A DNA stretch of 64,000 nucleotides from Mesorhizobium sp. L-2-11 (GCF_016756595.1 NZ_AP023257.1:6216001-6280000), one strand, 5' to 3'. Numbered from the stretch's first letter, positions 16,768-27,156 are shown. Numbers and translations: made by a program. Notes: generated from the sequence alone by a model not told the origin.

Positions 16768-17913
16768 ATGAGACCAGGCAAGCAACGTACCGAGAAACTG
16801 AAGAAGGCGCTCCATGCGGGTGGCTTCGAAAGCGCCATTCTGACCAACCCGGATTCCATCGCCTACTTCGGCGAGTATCTGGACTATCTGGGCATAGACT
16901 TCGGCCGGCCTACTCTGATGACGGTTCCGGTTGACGGCGAGCCGACCATTATTACTCCCCTGATGGAATCGGAGATGTGCGGACGGATGAGCTGGGTGAC
17001 CGACATCCGCCCTTGGAGCGACGGCATCAACGACGAGTGGCGGAGCGTCCTCAAATCGGCGGTCGAAGGAAAGGCGCGCCGAGTTGCAATCGAGAAGCGA
17101 TCCATCCCGGCGCTCGTGGCCAATGATTTGCTCCCCATGCTTCATGGAGCCGAAGTCGGCGACGCGGGACCTGTCATCTCGGAGATCCGGATGATCAAGT
17201 CGGCCGATGAGATCGGAATTATGCGCAAGGCGGGCGAAGTTGCCGTCGCCATGGTGAAAGGCGCGCGCGAAGTCATTGCCGAGGGCGTGCCGGAGTACGA
17301 GGTCGCGCTGGCAGTCATCGCAGCGGGCACCAGGAAGGCAGCGTCATTCCTCGATGACAAGACGGATCGTTTCGTCTCTCCTACCATCTACAATCTTCAG
17401 ATCCTGCAGTCGGGCACCGACGTGTGCCTGGTACACCGACGTTCGTCGGTTCGTGAAATCCGAAAGGGAGATCCAGTTTATCTCTGCTTCTGCGGGATCG
17501 CCAACTTCCGCAACTACAAGCTCGGCTTCGACCGCGAATTCTTCGTCGGCGGAGCGACAGACGAGCAAGTCCGTGTTTATGAGACTGCCGTGGCCGCTCA
17601 GCAGGCGGCGCTCGCGGCAATCAAGCCGGGCATCGCATGCGAGGAAATCAACGCCGCTGCAGAAGCAGTCTACACCGAGGCAGGTTTCGCGGCTGGATAT
17701 CGAACTGGTCGTTCGGTCGGTCAGTCATTCCTGGAGTTCCCGGAACTGAAGCGCGGAGAGAAGCGTCTGCTCGAAGCCGGCATGACCTTCGCGGTGGACG
17801 GTGGGATCACGATCGAAGGAAGCTTCGGCGGGCGTATCGGCGACTCGATCGTGGTGACCGATACCGGATTCGAGTACCTGACGAACTATCCGCGTGAACT
17901 CGCAGTCGTTTGA
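16768..17913 (+). CDS. M24 (creatinase/aminopeptidase P) family hydrolase with altered active site
   Basis: A 381-residue pita-bread-fold protein with an N-terminal creatinase domain (about 1-130) and a C-terminal M24 domain. The metal ligands of aminopeptidases are not kept: the first acidic pair falls in VYLCFCGIANF and LGFDREF, and the GHGIG-type His motif reads GRSVGQSF. A His in SGTDVCLVHRR aligns with the catalytic His of creatinase. It could be a creatinase-like or ectoine-hydrolase-like C-N hydrolase rather than a peptidase. First gene of the plus-strand cluster with the AtzG-like gene and amidase. Confidence 0.75.
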   Translation: MRPGKQRTEKLKKALHAGGFESAILTNPDSIAYFGEYLDYLGIDFGRPTLMTVPVDGEPTIITPLMESEMCGRMSWVTDIRPWSDGINDEWRSVLKSAVEGKARRVAIEKRSIPALVANDLLPMLHGAEVGDAGPVISEIRMIKSADEIGIMRKAGEVAVAMVKGAREVIAEGVPEYEVALAVIAAGTRKAASFLDDKTDRFVSPTIYNLQILQSGTDVCLVHRRSSVREIRKGDPVYLCFCGIANFRNYKLGFDREFFVGGATDEQVRVYETAVAAQQAALAAIKPGIACEEINAAAEAVYTEAGFAAGYRTGRSVGQSFLEFPELKRGEKRLLEAGMTFAVDGGITIEGSFGGRIGDSIVVTDTGFEYLTNYPRELAVV

Positions 17914-17922
17914 GGTGGCTCA

Positions 17923-18135
17923 ATGACCCGGCCCACCTTTGCTACATTGAGAGCGATGAACGCCGAATTCTTCGGCGGCCGCTGGGACGATAAGGATCTG
18001 GAGCAGCTTGTTGCGCCAACATTCGGTGTCGTCTCCAGCTTCGAAAAGGTCATTTTGGACCTTCAGCGCATTGTCAATAAAGATTTGGGCCAGGTGACCC
18101 CCGATGACCACAACTCGGGGCTCACCAATGACTGA
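17923..18135 (+). CDS. AtzG-like small amidase partner
   Basis: A 70-residue protein. A small acidic protein directly in front of, and overlapping by 8 bases, an AtzE/GatA-type amidase resembles AtzG, which forms a complex with AtzE in the carboxybiuret hydrolase system (analogous to GatC-GatA). Sequence similarity is weak by eye, so the call rests mainly on size and context. Confidence 0.5.
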   Translation: MTRPTFATLRAMNAEFFGGRWDDKDLEQLVAPTFGVVSSFEKVILDLQRIVNKDLGQVTPDDHNSGLTND

Positions 18136-19468
18136 GAGGAAATCCGTCAAACAGATCGCGGCAGAAATTCGAGGCGGCCGCTCGGTTGTCGAAGTTGTCG
18201 AAGAGAGCTTGGCAACAGCGGAACGACTGAATCCCGAGCACTTCAGCTTCATAACGATTATGCGGGATCAAGCACTCTTGCGGGCGGCAAAAGCCGACGC
18301 CCGGAGAAGACACGGCCATGATGGGATGCTGCTCGAGGGCGTGCCTTTCGCGGCAAAGGACATGTTCGAAACCGCCGACGTTCTCACAACGGGCGGAAGT
18401 CCGGTACTGAAGGATAATGTGCCTGACACATCAGCCCAGGTCATCACGCGTCTGGAGGAGGCTGGCTCTGTACTGATCGGCAAGGCGAACCAGCACGAGT
18501 TCGCGTATGGCGCGACGGGGGAGAACAGCTGGAGCGGTACGACACGCAATCCGTTCGACACCACACGGTTGGCTGGAGGATCCAGCGGAGGGTCGGCTGC
18601 CGCGGTTGCGGCGGGGATCGTGCCCTACGCACTGGGAACGGACACTGGCGGGTCGGTTCGCGTTCCAGCCGCACTTTGTGGAGTAGTTGGTTTCAAACCC
18701 AGCTTCGGGCGCATGAGCCTTCAAGGCGTCATTCCATACTGCTGGTCTCTCGATCATGCCGGGATCTTCGCCAACAACGTGGAAGACGTGGCCCTCGTCC
18801 TAGATCAGACGACATCTATCGGTCGCGCACCGGTACACAGGAACCTAAAGGTCGGGACTGTAAGGGGGTGGGCCGAAAGAAGTGACGCCCCCGTCCGTAA
18901 GGCGTTCCTCATGGCCAAATCTGCCCTCGAGCAAATGGGGGCATCATTCACGGAAATCGAGCTCCCGGACCAAGCGGAAGCAAGAACAGTTTCGCTGACG
19001 ATACAGTTGGCAGAGACGTTGGCCTATCATGGCCCCAACCTCGCGCGTGCGCGCTCATCGTTCGGGGAAGACATGCTGAGCGGGATGGCGCTCGGACAGT
19101 TCCTTTCGGCAGAAAGCTACATACAGTGCAAGCGCATGCTTGAGGTTTATGATCGGGCGTTCTCAGAGACGATGAGCACCGTGGACGTTCTGCTGACGCC
19201 CAGTTGCCCGATCACGGCCCCCAAAGTCGGTTCCGTGCGTGTCGACGTGGGAGGTGACAGTCTGCCCGTAGGAAACGCGCTGACCCTGTTCACATCGTTC
19301 TTCAACCTCGTGGGGGCACCAGCTATCGCGTTCCCCGTCCCTGAAGCGACATCCTACCTTCCTGTATCAGCGCAGCTAGTCGGCCGACGCAATCGCGACT
19401 CCGAGCTTCTGGCGGTAGCGCAGGCTTTTGAGGAAAACCTTCGAGGAACAAACAAGATCGCGACCTAG
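18128..19468 (+). CDS. Amidase-signature hydrolase (AtzE/GatA-like)
   Basis: A 446-residue amidase with the full Ser-cisSer-Lys machinery: the catalytic Lys in VPFAAKDMF, the Gly/Ser-rich [14 protein letters not shown] and the nucleophile region [11 protein letters not shown]. The ATG at 18128 (MTERKSVKQ) lies inside the end of the AtzG-like gene, implying coupled translation. It likely hydrolyses an amide taken up by the neighbouring ABC system; the substrate is not predictable. Confidence 0.88.
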   Translation: MTERKSVKQIAAEIRGGRSVVEVVEESLATAERLNPEHFSFITIMRDQALLRAAKADARRRHGHDGMLLEGVPFAAKDMFETADVLTTGGSPVLKDNVPDTSAQVITRLEEAGSVLIGKANQHEFAYGATGENSWSGTTRNPFDTTRLAGGSSGGSAAAVAAGIVPYALGTDTGGSVRVPAALCGVVGFKPSFGRMSLQGVIPYCWSLDHAGIFANNVEDVALVLDQTTSIGRAPVHRNLKVGTVRGWAERSDAPVRKAFLMAKSALEQMGASFTEIELPDQAEARTVSLTIQLAETLAYHGPNLARARSSFGEDMLSGMALGQFLSAESYIQCKRMLEVYDRAFSETMSTVDVLLTPSCPITAPKVGSVRVDVGGDSLPVGNALTLFTSFFNLVGAPAIAFPVPEATSYLPVSAQLVGRRNRDSELLAVAQAFEENLRGTNKIAT

Positions 19469-19531
19469 CCGCTTTTGAATTTAATCGACCAAGCCGGCGT
19501 GAAGTTCGGTCGATCCAGAGGAGTAACAAGA

Positions 19532-20599
19532 ATGAATAAGTTTCTATATCTAGTGGCTGCGATTGCTAGCATCCCCACCGTTTCTTCCACAACCTTCGCC
19601 GCGGACCAACTGGTTATCGCGTCGTTCGGAGGTGCCTACACGGCCAGTCAGTCAAAGGCCTTTATCGAGCCCTACACGGCCGAGAAAGGCGCCAAGGTAC
19701 TCACCGCTGATTATAACGGCGGTCTCGCGGAACTTCGATCCCAGGTTCAATCCGGCAACGGCGCTTGGGATGTGATCGACCTCGAGCTTCAGGATGCGCT
19801 CAGAGCTTGCGATGACGGCCTCATCGAAAAGATCGACGCCTCCCAGCTCGCTCCGGCCGCCGATGGAACCGCCGCTAAGGACGACTTCCTGCCAGACACC
19901 CTGATGGATTGCGGCGTTGGAACCATCATGTGGTCGAACATCATCGCCTACGACAAGACCAAGTTCCCGAACGGCGGTCCCAAGACCATTGCCGATTTCT
20001 TCGACCTAAAGAAGTTTCCGGGCAAGCGCGGCCTGAGCAACAAGCCAAATGTCAACCTTGAGTGGGCGCTCATGGCCGATGGTGTGCCGAACGACAAGGT
20101 TTATGAAACGCTCGCGACCAAAGAGGGTCTCGACAGGGCGTTTGCGGAGCTCGACTCGATCAAAAAGGACGTGGTGTTTTGGGGCGCGCATGCTCAGGCA
20201 CCGCAGCTTCTCGCGGACGGCGAAGTCGTCATGACGGCAGCGGCGAATGGCCGGATTTACGACGCGATCTCCAAGGAGAACAAACCCTTCGAGATTGTGT
20301 GGGACGGACAAATCTGGAATCTGGACGTATGGGCGATCTCGAAGGCAAGCAAGAATAAGGACGCTGCTCTGGACTTCGTGAAGTTCTCGACGACGGGCCA
20401 GCGCCTTGCAGACATGACTAAGTACATCAGCTACGGCCCGGTCAGAAAGTCATCCCAAAGTTTGGTTCCCGAGACGATCCGGACCAGCCTGCCGACCTAC
20501 GAAGACAACTTCAAGACGTCTCTTGCGAACGATCTCGAGTTCTGGGCAGATCATCAGGATGAGATCAACCAGCGCTGGGCGACCTGGATGGCGAAGTAA
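19532..20599 (+). CDS. Periplasmic substrate-binding protein, PotD/spermidine-type ABC
   Basis: A 355-residue protein with a Sec signal peptide (MNKFLYLVAAIASIPTVSS, probable cleavage after TTFA-A), then a mature part starting DQLVIASFGGAY, typical of family 1 extracellular binding proteins of the PotD/putrescine type (WDVIDLE, GTIMWSNIIAYDK). GAGGAG precedes the ATG at 19532. Delivers the substrate to the permeases encoded downstream. Confidence 0.88.
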   Translation: MNKFLYLVAAIASIPTVSSTTFAADQLVIASFGGAYTASQSKAFIEPYTAEKGAKVLTADYNGGLAELRSQVQSGNGAWDVIDLELQDALRACDDGLIEKIDASQLAPAADGTAAKDDFLPDTLMDCGVGTIMWSNIIAYDKTKFPNGGPKTIADFFDLKKFPGKRGLSNKPNVNLEWALMADGVPNDKVYETLATKEGLDRAFAELDSIKKDVVFWGAHAQAPQLLADGEVVMTAAANGRIYDAISKENKPFEIVWDGQIWNLDVWAISKASKNKDAALDFVKFSTTGQRLADMTKYISYGPVRKSSQSLVPETIRTSLPTYEDNFKTSLANDLEFWADHQDEINQRWATWMAK

Positions 20600-20700
20600 T
20601 TCGGTCGCGCTTGCTTTCCGCTGCGATGGTCGGAGCGTTGCTCCGGCCATCGGATTTGAAGCGTTAGCTGCGGCAGTACCACGAGCCAGAACCAGAGATC

Positions 20701-21810
20701 ATGAATAGCGGCAGCGCAGCGTTCGTGCATTTCCACGAAGTGCAAAAAAGCTACGACGGCTCTTGCCTTGTCGTGCAGTCCCTTTCCCTTGCCATAGCAA
20801 AGGGAGAATTTGTCACGATGCTAGGGCCATCGGGGTCGGGCAAGACAACGTCGCTGATGATGCTTGCAGGTTTCGAGCGGCCCACCGGCGGCAAGATCAC
20901 CGTAGCAGGACGCGACCTAACGAACGTTCCTCCTCACCGGAGGGATATCGGCATGGTCTTTCAGAACTATGCCTTGTTTCCTCACATGACCATTGAGGAG
21001 AACGTGGCGTTCCCCCTCGTGGCGCGCAAGATGCCGAAGCCGGAGATTGCATCCCGTGTCCGCGGGGCGCTGGAACGGATTCGCATGGGCGCACTGGCGC
21101 ATCGTCGCCCCGCTCAGCTTTCAGGCGGCCAGCAGCAGCGAGTGGCCCTCGCCCGCGCTCTGGTGTTCGAGCCGTCGCTCGTGCTGATGGATGAACCCTT
21201 AGGCGCGCTCGACAAGCAGCTGCGCGAACACATGCAGATGGAGATCAAGCACCTGCACGAGGAGCTCGGCCTTACCGTGGTGTATGTCACGCATGATCAG
21301 GACGAAGCCTTGGCGATGTCTGACCGCGTGGCGGTATTCAACAACGGCATTATTGAGCAGGTCGGCGCTGCCCGCGCGATTTATGAATCGCCTGAAACGG
21401 CATTCGTGTCGTCATTCGTGGGCGAGAATAACCACCTGAGCGGCTTGATCTCTTCGGCTGCTCGCAACGGGTGTGTCGTGACCGTCGGAAAAGTCGACAT
21501 GCAATGCGTTGCCGTCGGATCCTTGAAGCGGGGAGATAGCGCGGTGGTCTCGCTTCGTCCGGAGCGCGTGTCGTTGGTACATGATGGTTCGGTTTTCGCC
21601 AACACCGCGAAAGCTATCGCAAAGGAAGTAGTCTACTTCGGAGATCATCTGCGCCTGTCGTGCCAGCTCGAAGACGGGCAAACCGTGACGATGAAACAGC
21701 CGAACAGAGACGGGATCACACAGATCTCCGTCGGTCAGCCGGTGCTTCTCGGTTGGCAAGCCACCGACGCGCGAGCCTTTTCATCCCAGAAAGTGCCTGG
21801 CAATGGCTGA
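20701..21810 (+). CDS. ABC transporter ATPase, PotA-type
   Basis: A 369-residue ATPase. Walker A GPSGSGKTT, Q-loop FQNYALFPHMT, signature LSGGQQQRVALARAL, Walker B LVLMDEPLGALD and the H-loop VTHDQDEA are all intact. The C-terminal third is a TOBE domain, as in PotA/UgpC. Energises uptake with the two permeases downstream and overlaps the first permease gene by 8 bases. Confidence 0.95.
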   Translation: MNSGSAAFVHFHEVQKSYDGSCLVVQSLSLAIAKGEFVTMLGPSGSGKTTSLMMLAGFERPTGGKITVAGRDLTNVPPHRRDIGMVFQNYALFPHMTIEENVAFPLVARKMPKPEIASRVRGALERIRMGALAHRRPAQLSGGQQQRVALARALVFEPSLVLMDEPLGALDKQLREHMQMEIKHLHEELGLTVVYVTHDQDEALAMSDRVAVFNNGIIEQVGAARAIYESPETAFVSSFVGENNHLSGLISSAARNGCVVTVGKVDMQCVAVGSLKRGDSAVVSLRPERVSLVHDGSVFANTAKAIAKEVVYFGDHLRLSCQLEDGQTVTMKQPNRDGITQISVGQPVLLGWQATDARAFSSQKVPGNG

Positions 21811-23053
21811 TTGTGCTGTGACTGTCTTCGCGACACCTGAAGAAATCGCCCGGCAGGTCGCTCGGTCTCGACGGGGCGAAACGCGAAAGGGTCTTCTCCT
21901 TCTGGCGCCTGCCTTGTTGTTCCTGTTCTTCACCTTCCTCCTTCCGCTCGGCTACATCCTGCGCTTAAGCGTTTACGATCCGACCATTCATGATGGGCTT
22001 CCGCGGACCGCAGAGGCACTGCAAAGTTGGAGTGGAAACGGGGCTCCCGATGAGCACACGTTTCAGGCCCTCGCCCAGGACCTGATCGACGCGCGGCAGG
22101 CGGATATTGTCGGCTCAATTGCCAATCGGCTGAACGTCGAGGCAGCGGGACTGCGTAGTGCGTTCGCGAGAACTGCTCGGCGTCTCGGGGAGAAGCCTCC
22201 CAGCGGTCATTACTCAGAGTGGTTTCAACGGGCAGATCCGGTATGGGGTGAGCAGTCAACCTGGCAGGTCATCAACCAATTACGAAGCTCAGTGAGCGCG
22301 AACTATTACCTCGCAGCCGTCGATCTTCGTCGCAACGCCTCCGGCGGCATCGAAATGGCCCCTGAGGAAAACCGTATACACACCACGCTCTTTGCAAGGA
22401 CTTTCCTCATCGCTTTTTCGGTGACGGCTCTATGCATTCTTCTCGGCTACCCGGTGGCCTACTTGATTGCGACTTCATCGAAGCTTGTTGGTACGATCAT
22501 GATCGTACTGGTTCTACTCCCATTCTGGACCTCTCTGCTGGTCAGAACCACCGGTTGGATCGTGCTTCTACAGTCTCAGGGCGTTCTGAATGACCTGCTT
22601 GTTTACCTCGGTCTTATTTCGGACGAGAACAGGGTGAGAATGATCTACAACCTTGCCGGCACCCTGATTGCCATGACGCACATCCTTCTGCCCTTCTTCA
22701 TCCTCCCTCTATACAGCGTAATGGTTTCGATCTCCCCGGTCTATATGCGCGCTGCGCAGTCGTTGGGTGCCCACCGGTTCTACGCGTTCTGGAAGGTGTA
22801 CTTTCCTAACACGCTCCCGGGTGTAGGCTCGGGCGCGCTCCTCGCATTCATACTCGCCGTGGGCTACTATATTACCCCCGCCCTGGTCGGCGGACAGTCC
22901 GGGCAGATGATCTCGAACATGATCGCATTCCACGTTCAGTCGTCCCTCAATTGGGGCCTGGCAGCGGCACTCGGCATAATCCTCCTGTCGGTCATCCTGA
23001 TCCTCTACGCCGTGTACCACCGATATTCCGACGCCAATCGTTTGGTGAACTGA
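21803..23053 (+). CDS. ABC transporter permease, PotB-type, with a large periplasmic loop
   Basis: A 416-residue membrane protein, about 120 residues longer than classical PotB. After the first membrane segment (LLLAPALLFLFFTFLLPLG) comes a loop of roughly 140 residues before the remaining five segments. The permease EAA-like loop is near the C-terminus (AAQSLGAHRFYAFWKVYFP). Such long N-terminal loops occur in a subgroup of spermidine/putrescine-type permeases. Confidence 0.9.
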   Translation: MADCAVTVFATPEEIARQVARSRRGETRKGLLLLAPALLFLFFTFLLPLGYILRLSVYDPTIHDGLPRTAEALQSWSGNGAPDEHTFQALAQDLIDARQADIVGSIANRLNVEAAGLRSAFARTARRLGEKPPSGHYSEWFQRADPVWGEQSTWQVINQLRSSVSANYYLAAVDLRRNASGGIEMAPEENRIHTTLFARTFLIAFSVTALCILLGYPVAYLIATSSKLVGTIMIVLVLLPFWTSLLVRTTGWIVLLQSQGVLNDLLVYLGLISDENRVRMIYNLAGTLIAMTHILLPFFILPLYSVMVSISPVYMRAAQSLGAHRFYAFWKVYFPNTLPGVGSGALLAFILAVGYYITPALVGGQSGQMISNMIAFHVQSSLNWGLAAALGIILLSVILILYAVYHRYSDANRLVN

Positions 23054-23063
23054 GGAACGAGGC

Positions 23064-23903
23064 ATGCACAGCTTCACCGTCGAAGGAGCTTGGTCAGTCG
23101 CATTCCGGATTATCTGCGCTGCGATCCTGATCTTTCTGATCGTGCCGATTTTGATCATTGTGCCACTCTCCTTCAATGCGGAGCCATACTTCACATTCAC
23201 CAGCGGCATGCTGCACTTCCACTCGGAAGCGTTCTCAACGCGGTGGTACGAAGCGTTCGTTTCGGATGCAGGCTGGATGGTCGCCGTACACAACAGCTTC
23301 TTTGTCGGGATTCTTTCGACGCTGCTCGCGACAGCGCTCGGCACCCTTGCCGCATTAGGCCTCAACAAGCCCCTGCCCATGCGCAACCTGATCGTGAGCC
23401 TTCTCCTGGCGCCAATGATCGTCCCGATCGTGGTGCTGGCTACCGGCACCTATTTCGTCTTTGCCAAGGTAGGTCTCGTTGACAGCTATCTCGGGCTTGT
23501 GCTCGCTCATTCTACCTTGGGACTGCCTTTCGTCGTAGTAACCGTGCTGGCCAGCCTCTCGAACTTCGATCAGGGGTTGGTGCGGGCGGGTCTCATTTCC
23601 GGCGCGCATCCGACGATGGTCTTTCGTCGCGTCACGCTGCCACTTATAGCGCCTGGCGTCCTTTCCGGCGCCGCACTGGCCTTCGTAACATCGTTCGACG
23701 AAGCTGTAATCACTCTCTTTTTGTCCCCAAGTCCGGCCTACTACACGGTTCCCCGCAAAATGTGGTCCGGCCTGCGTGAACAGATCAGTCCTACCATTCT
23801 GGCCGTCGCCACCACCTGGATCGTTCTCTCTTTGGTGCTGATGATCCTTATGGGAGTGCTGCGGCGCCAGTCCGCCAAGCGGTCGGCAAAACCAGTCGAC
23901 TAA
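23064..23903 (+). CDS. ABC transporter permease, PotC-type
   Basis: A 279-residue protein with six predicted membrane segments and the EAA-type loop (ISGAHPTMVFRRVTLPLI). It is the last gene of the importer, 10 bases after the first permease. The operon reads M24 hydrolase, AtzG-like, amidase, binding protein, ATPase, permease, permease, so transport and hydrolysis of one nitrogenous substrate are probably linked. Confidence 0.92.
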   Translation: MHSFTVEGAWSVAFRIICAAILIFLIVPILIIVPLSFNAEPYFTFTSGMLHFHSEAFSTRWYEAFVSDAGWMVAVHNSFFVGILSTLLATALGTLAALGLNKPLPMRNLIVSLLLAPMIVPIVVLATGTYFVFAKVGLVDSYLGLVLAHSTLGLPFVVVTVLASLSNFDQGLVRAGLISGAHPTMVFRRVTLPLIAPGVLSGAALAFVTSFDEAVITLFLSPSPAYYTVPRKMWSGLREQISPTILAVATTWIVLSLVLMILMGVLRRQSAKRSAKPVD

Positions 23904-24189
23904 CTGAGCAAACGGAGCTCCGGCCTGCTTCGTAACTCATAACGAATACGTGGGAAAGACGACCCGCTGACCATCGCTGTCGGCAACGATCCCTTCGAAC
24001 GGCGTGGGGCGACGCAGGTTCCAAGTTGGCAGGTTGGTGCACTCCACGACGTGCCCCGAAAGAGCTGGAGAGATCCGCCATTCCGGGCGACCTATTGCAG
24101 AACGAAAGTGCTCTTAGCCGACCGGCTCGTGCAGTCTAGGTCGAGTGCCCCGCGTTCAAAGGGGATCGAATAACAAAGCTCCTCGCCGA

Positions 24190-24812
24190 GAAAGCCTCTG
24201 CCATCGTCGTTTCGGTCCAGCCAGGTTATTTTCGGTCGGTCGACATCGCGACCGAAGGAAGCTCTCGATTTCCGTCATGGCCGGGATCAATCTGACGACG
24301 CTTTCCCCGCAAATTGGAACGGAGCGCATCGTCCGATCCCTGCCGAATGCTGCGGCAGAAGTCAGGCAGTCCTACACACCACGGGTCGCGTCGCCGAACC
24401 TAACGGATAAGGATCGCGTCGTCGCAGAGCGCATTATTTCCGCTTGGGGCGAAGCTGACGAGTTGCGTTCGGTACTCGACGTGGCTTATTTCATTGGATT
24501 AACAGTTTCAGGTCCTGCATTTCCCGCTCTGCTCGCCCGGGCAATGGCGCGAGATGCTGTGGCGAGGGTGATTGATCCGGGTCGTTTGCGTGCAGGCCGT
24601 CATGCCCGTGCTGAAAGGTGCCGAGGCACTCTTTCAACCCAGTTCCGACGGACCTGAGGATTGGTCAAAAGGTTCGTTGATAACAGAGGCATCACCTCGG
24701 CAGCGCTGGAGCGATGATCGCCGGCAACTTTGAGACTGCGGTCAGCAATGGCCTTGAGCCGGCGCTTGCCCGATCATACTTGCTCGGACCTGACGAAAGC
24801 AGAGCCGACTGA
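24190..24812 (+). pseudogene. Pyrroline-5-carboxylate reductase (proC) pseudogene
   Basis: Pieces of ProC occur in several frames: VSVQPGYFRSVDIATE (about 24209-24256), then in another frame RRKLSISVMAGINLTTL, RIVRSLPNAAAEV and LTVSGPAFPALLARAMARDAV, and finally VKRFVDNRGITSAALERMI with FETAVSNG before a stop near 24813. The order matches ProC (SIMAGI, RAMPNTPA, SGSGPAY, DPGGTT-ALE). At least two frameshifts make it non-functional. Confidence 0.7.
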
Positions 24813-25793
24813 TCATCGCTTGCTTTCCCTTATTCTGTCCCGAAGCCGGCCCGGGGTGATTGAGAAGCGCGCAGTGAACACTTTGGAAAAATGACCAGCA
24901 CTAGAAAATCCGGTGGCGAACGCGATCTCGGAGACCGACAGCGGGCTCTGCTCCAAAAGACGGCGTGCGTGATCCAGGCGGACGTTTCGATACGCTTCAA
25001 GAAATCCGATTTCCAAGTGGTCTGCGAACAATCTGTTTAGGTGGCGAACGCTGACGCCAGCGACCTTCGCCATAGCGTCGCGGGATAATGGCTGTTCGAT
25101 GGCCGCTTCCATCTTTTCCAGGATCGTCAGCAGCGCCGGATGATGGGTGCCGAAGCGCTCCGCCGCCGAGCTGCGCTGCGACGCGGTGGGCTCACCGACC
25201 GCCGTGTGGAGATACCAATCGCTAACTCGGCGAGCGAAATGCGAGCCCATCCGCTCGGAAATCATCGCATGCATCATGTCGAGCGGCGCTATACCACCCC
25301 CGCAGGTGATCCGGTCGCCGTCTATGACATAGCGCGCCTGCCGGGGCGACAGACGTGGAAAGGCTTCCTTCAGAAGCCCGGCATGTTCCCAGTGAATGGT
25401 AAAGTCGCGATTGTCCAGGAGGCCTGCTGCAGCCAGAAGGTAGGCACCCGAGGATATGCCGCCGATCCTGATTCCTTGCCGCGAGAGCTTGCGCAGCGTG
25501 CCATAAAGCCCTTCCCGATCCACCCAATCGCGGGGGCTGCCGCCGGCACAGACGAAAAGCGTATGGCAAGCGCTGCCTTGGACCAGCAGGTCGCCGCATT
25601 CGACATTGAGGCCCGACGAGCTTCGCACCGGGTCGCCAGAGGAAGAAACCGGCACCGCATCATAGAGCGGTATGCCGGCGATTAGGTTCGCAGCGCGCAA
25701 GGGCTCGCTGGCGGACGCATAGGACATCAGCGCGAAATTTGGCACGAGCAGAAAGCCAATGCGGTGGAGGGCATTTGTTTCAATCGACACCAT
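24813..25793 (-). CDS. GlxA-type AraC-family regulator (DJ-1/PfpI + HTH)
   Basis: A 326-residue regulator with an N-terminal DJ-1/PfpI-like domain (about 10-195; FLLVPNFALMSYASASEPLR, FVCAGGSPRDW, GISSGAYLLAAAGLL) and a C-terminal double AraC HTH (LSRDAMAKVAGVSVRHLNRLF, SVSEIAFATGFSSAGHFSKVF). The usual nucleophile Cys of DJ-1 proteins is replaced in ISSGAY, as is common in the GlxA group. Members of this group control glycine betaine, dimethylglycine and sarcosine catabolism. It is divergent from soxB and probably regulates it. Confidence 0.9.
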   Translation of the reverse strand: MVSIETNALHRIGFLLVPNFALMSYASASEPLRAANLIAGIPLYDAVPVSSSGDPVRSSSGLNVECGDLLVQGSACHTLFVCAGGSPRDWVDREGLYGTLRKLSRQGIRIGGISSGAYLLAAAGLLDNRDFTIHWEHAGLLKEAFPRLSPRQARYVIDGDRITCGGGIAPLDMMHAMISERMGSHFARRVSDWYLHTAVGEPTASQRSSAAERFGTHHPALLTILEKMEAAIEQPLSRDAMAKVAGVSVRHLNRLFADHLEIGFLEAYRNVRLDHARRLLEQSPLSVSEIAFATGFSSAGHFSKVFTARFSITPGRLRDRIRESKR

Positions 25794-25886
25794 GGCCCAA
25801 TTTTACTTCACGACGTCCTATCTGTGCAATTCAGATCGGAAAACTCGGCCTAGGCTGTGGGGCATCACCTCGATTGCGGGCATTAC

Positions 25887-27137
25887 ATGCGATACTCGGC
25901 TCTATCCCTATTTCTCAACGCGCTTCGCGGCAACAAGGCTTGGGCGCCGGCCTGGCGCCAGCCGGATCCGAAGTCCCGTTACGACGTGATCATCGTCGGT
26001 GGCGGTGGCCACGGCCTGGCGACCGCCTATTATCTCGCCAAGGAATTCGGGATCACCAATGTCGCCGTGCTGGAAAAAGGCTATATCGGCGGCGGAAACG
26101 TCGGCCGCAACACGACGATTATCCGTTCGAACTACCTGCTGCCGGGCAATAATCCCTTCTACGAACTGTCGATGAAGCTCTGGGAAGGCTTGGAGCAGGA
26201 CTTCAATTTCAATGCCATGGTCTCCCAGCGCGGCGTGCTGAATCTCTACCATTCCGATGCGCAGCGCGACGCCTATACGCGACGCGGCAATGCCATGCTG
26301 CTGCACGGCGTCGATGCGGAACTGCTCGACCGCGAGGCGGTGCGCGCCAAGCTGCCATTCCTCAATTTCGACAATGCACGCTTCCCGATCCAGGGCGGCC
26401 TGCTGCAGAGGCGCGGTGGCACGGTGCGGCATGACGCGGTGGCCTGGGGCTATGCGCGCGGCGCTGACATGCGCGGCGTCGATATCATTCAGCATTGCGA
26501 AGTGACCGGCATTCGCCGCGAAAACGGCAAGGTCGTCGGCGTCGAGACAACCCGCGGTTTTGTCGGCTGTGGCGGGCTGGCGCTCACAGCCGCTGGCAAT
26601 TCTTCACGCGTTGCCGAAATGGCCGACATCAAGCTGCCGATCGAGAGCCATGTGCTCCAGGCATTCGTGTCGGAAGGCCTGAAGCCCTTCCTCGACTCCG
26701 TGGTCACCTTCGGTGCGGGCCACTTCTACGTCTCGCAATCCGACAAGGGCGGCCTGGTCTTCGGCGGCGATATCGACGGCTATAATTCCTACGCCCAACG
26801 CGGCAATCTCGCCACCGTCGAGCATGTCGCTGAGGCGGGTAAGGCGATGATCCCAGGCATTTCCCGTGTGCGCGTGCTGCGCTCCTGGGGCGGCGTCATG
26901 GACATGTCAATGGACGGCTCGCCGATCATCGACCGTACCCATATCGACAATCTCTACCTCAATGCCGGCTGGTGCTATGGCGGCTTCAAGGCGACGCCGG
27001 CATCGGGCCTCTGCTTTGCGCATCTCATGGCACGGGGCACGCCGCACGAGACCGCTCGCGCCTTCCGGCTCGACCGTTTCGAGCGCGGCTATCTGATCGA
27101 TGAAAAGGGCCAAGGCGCCCAGCCCAACCTTCACTGA
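25887..27137 (+). CDS. soxB: Sarcosine oxidase beta subunit SoxB
   Basis: A 416-residue flavoprotein subunit of heterotetrameric sarcosine oxidase, which oxidises sarcosine to glycine and passes the methyl carbon to tetrahydrofolate. It has the dinucleotide fold DVIIVGGGGHGLATAYYLA near residue 32 and the DAO-family C-terminus (GWCYGGFKATPASG). I chose the ATG at 25887 (MRYSALSLF), the usual SoxB start. First gene of soxBDAG. Confidence 0.96.
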   Translation: MRYSALSLFLNALRGNKAWAPAWRQPDPKSRYDVIIVGGGGHGLATAYYLAKEFGITNVAVLEKGYIGGGNVGRNTTIIRSNYLLPGNNPFYELSMKLWEGLEQDFNFNAMVSQRGVLNLYHSDAQRDAYTRRGNAMLLHGVDAELLDREAVRAKLPFLNFDNARFPIQGGLLQRRGGTVRHDAVAWGYARGADMRGVDIIQHCEVTGIRRENGKVVGVETTRGFVGCGGLALTAAGNSSRVAEMADIKLPIESHVLQAFVSEGLKPFLDSVVTFGAGHFYVSQSDKGGLVFGGDIDGYNSYAQRGNLATVEHVAEAGKAMIPGISRVRVLRSWGGVMDMSMDGSPIIDRTHIDNLYLNAGWCYGGFKATPASGLCFAHLMARGTPHETARAFRLDRFERGYLIDEKGQGAQPNLH

Positions 27138-27156
27138 CCCTCAAGGTAGTTGCACG

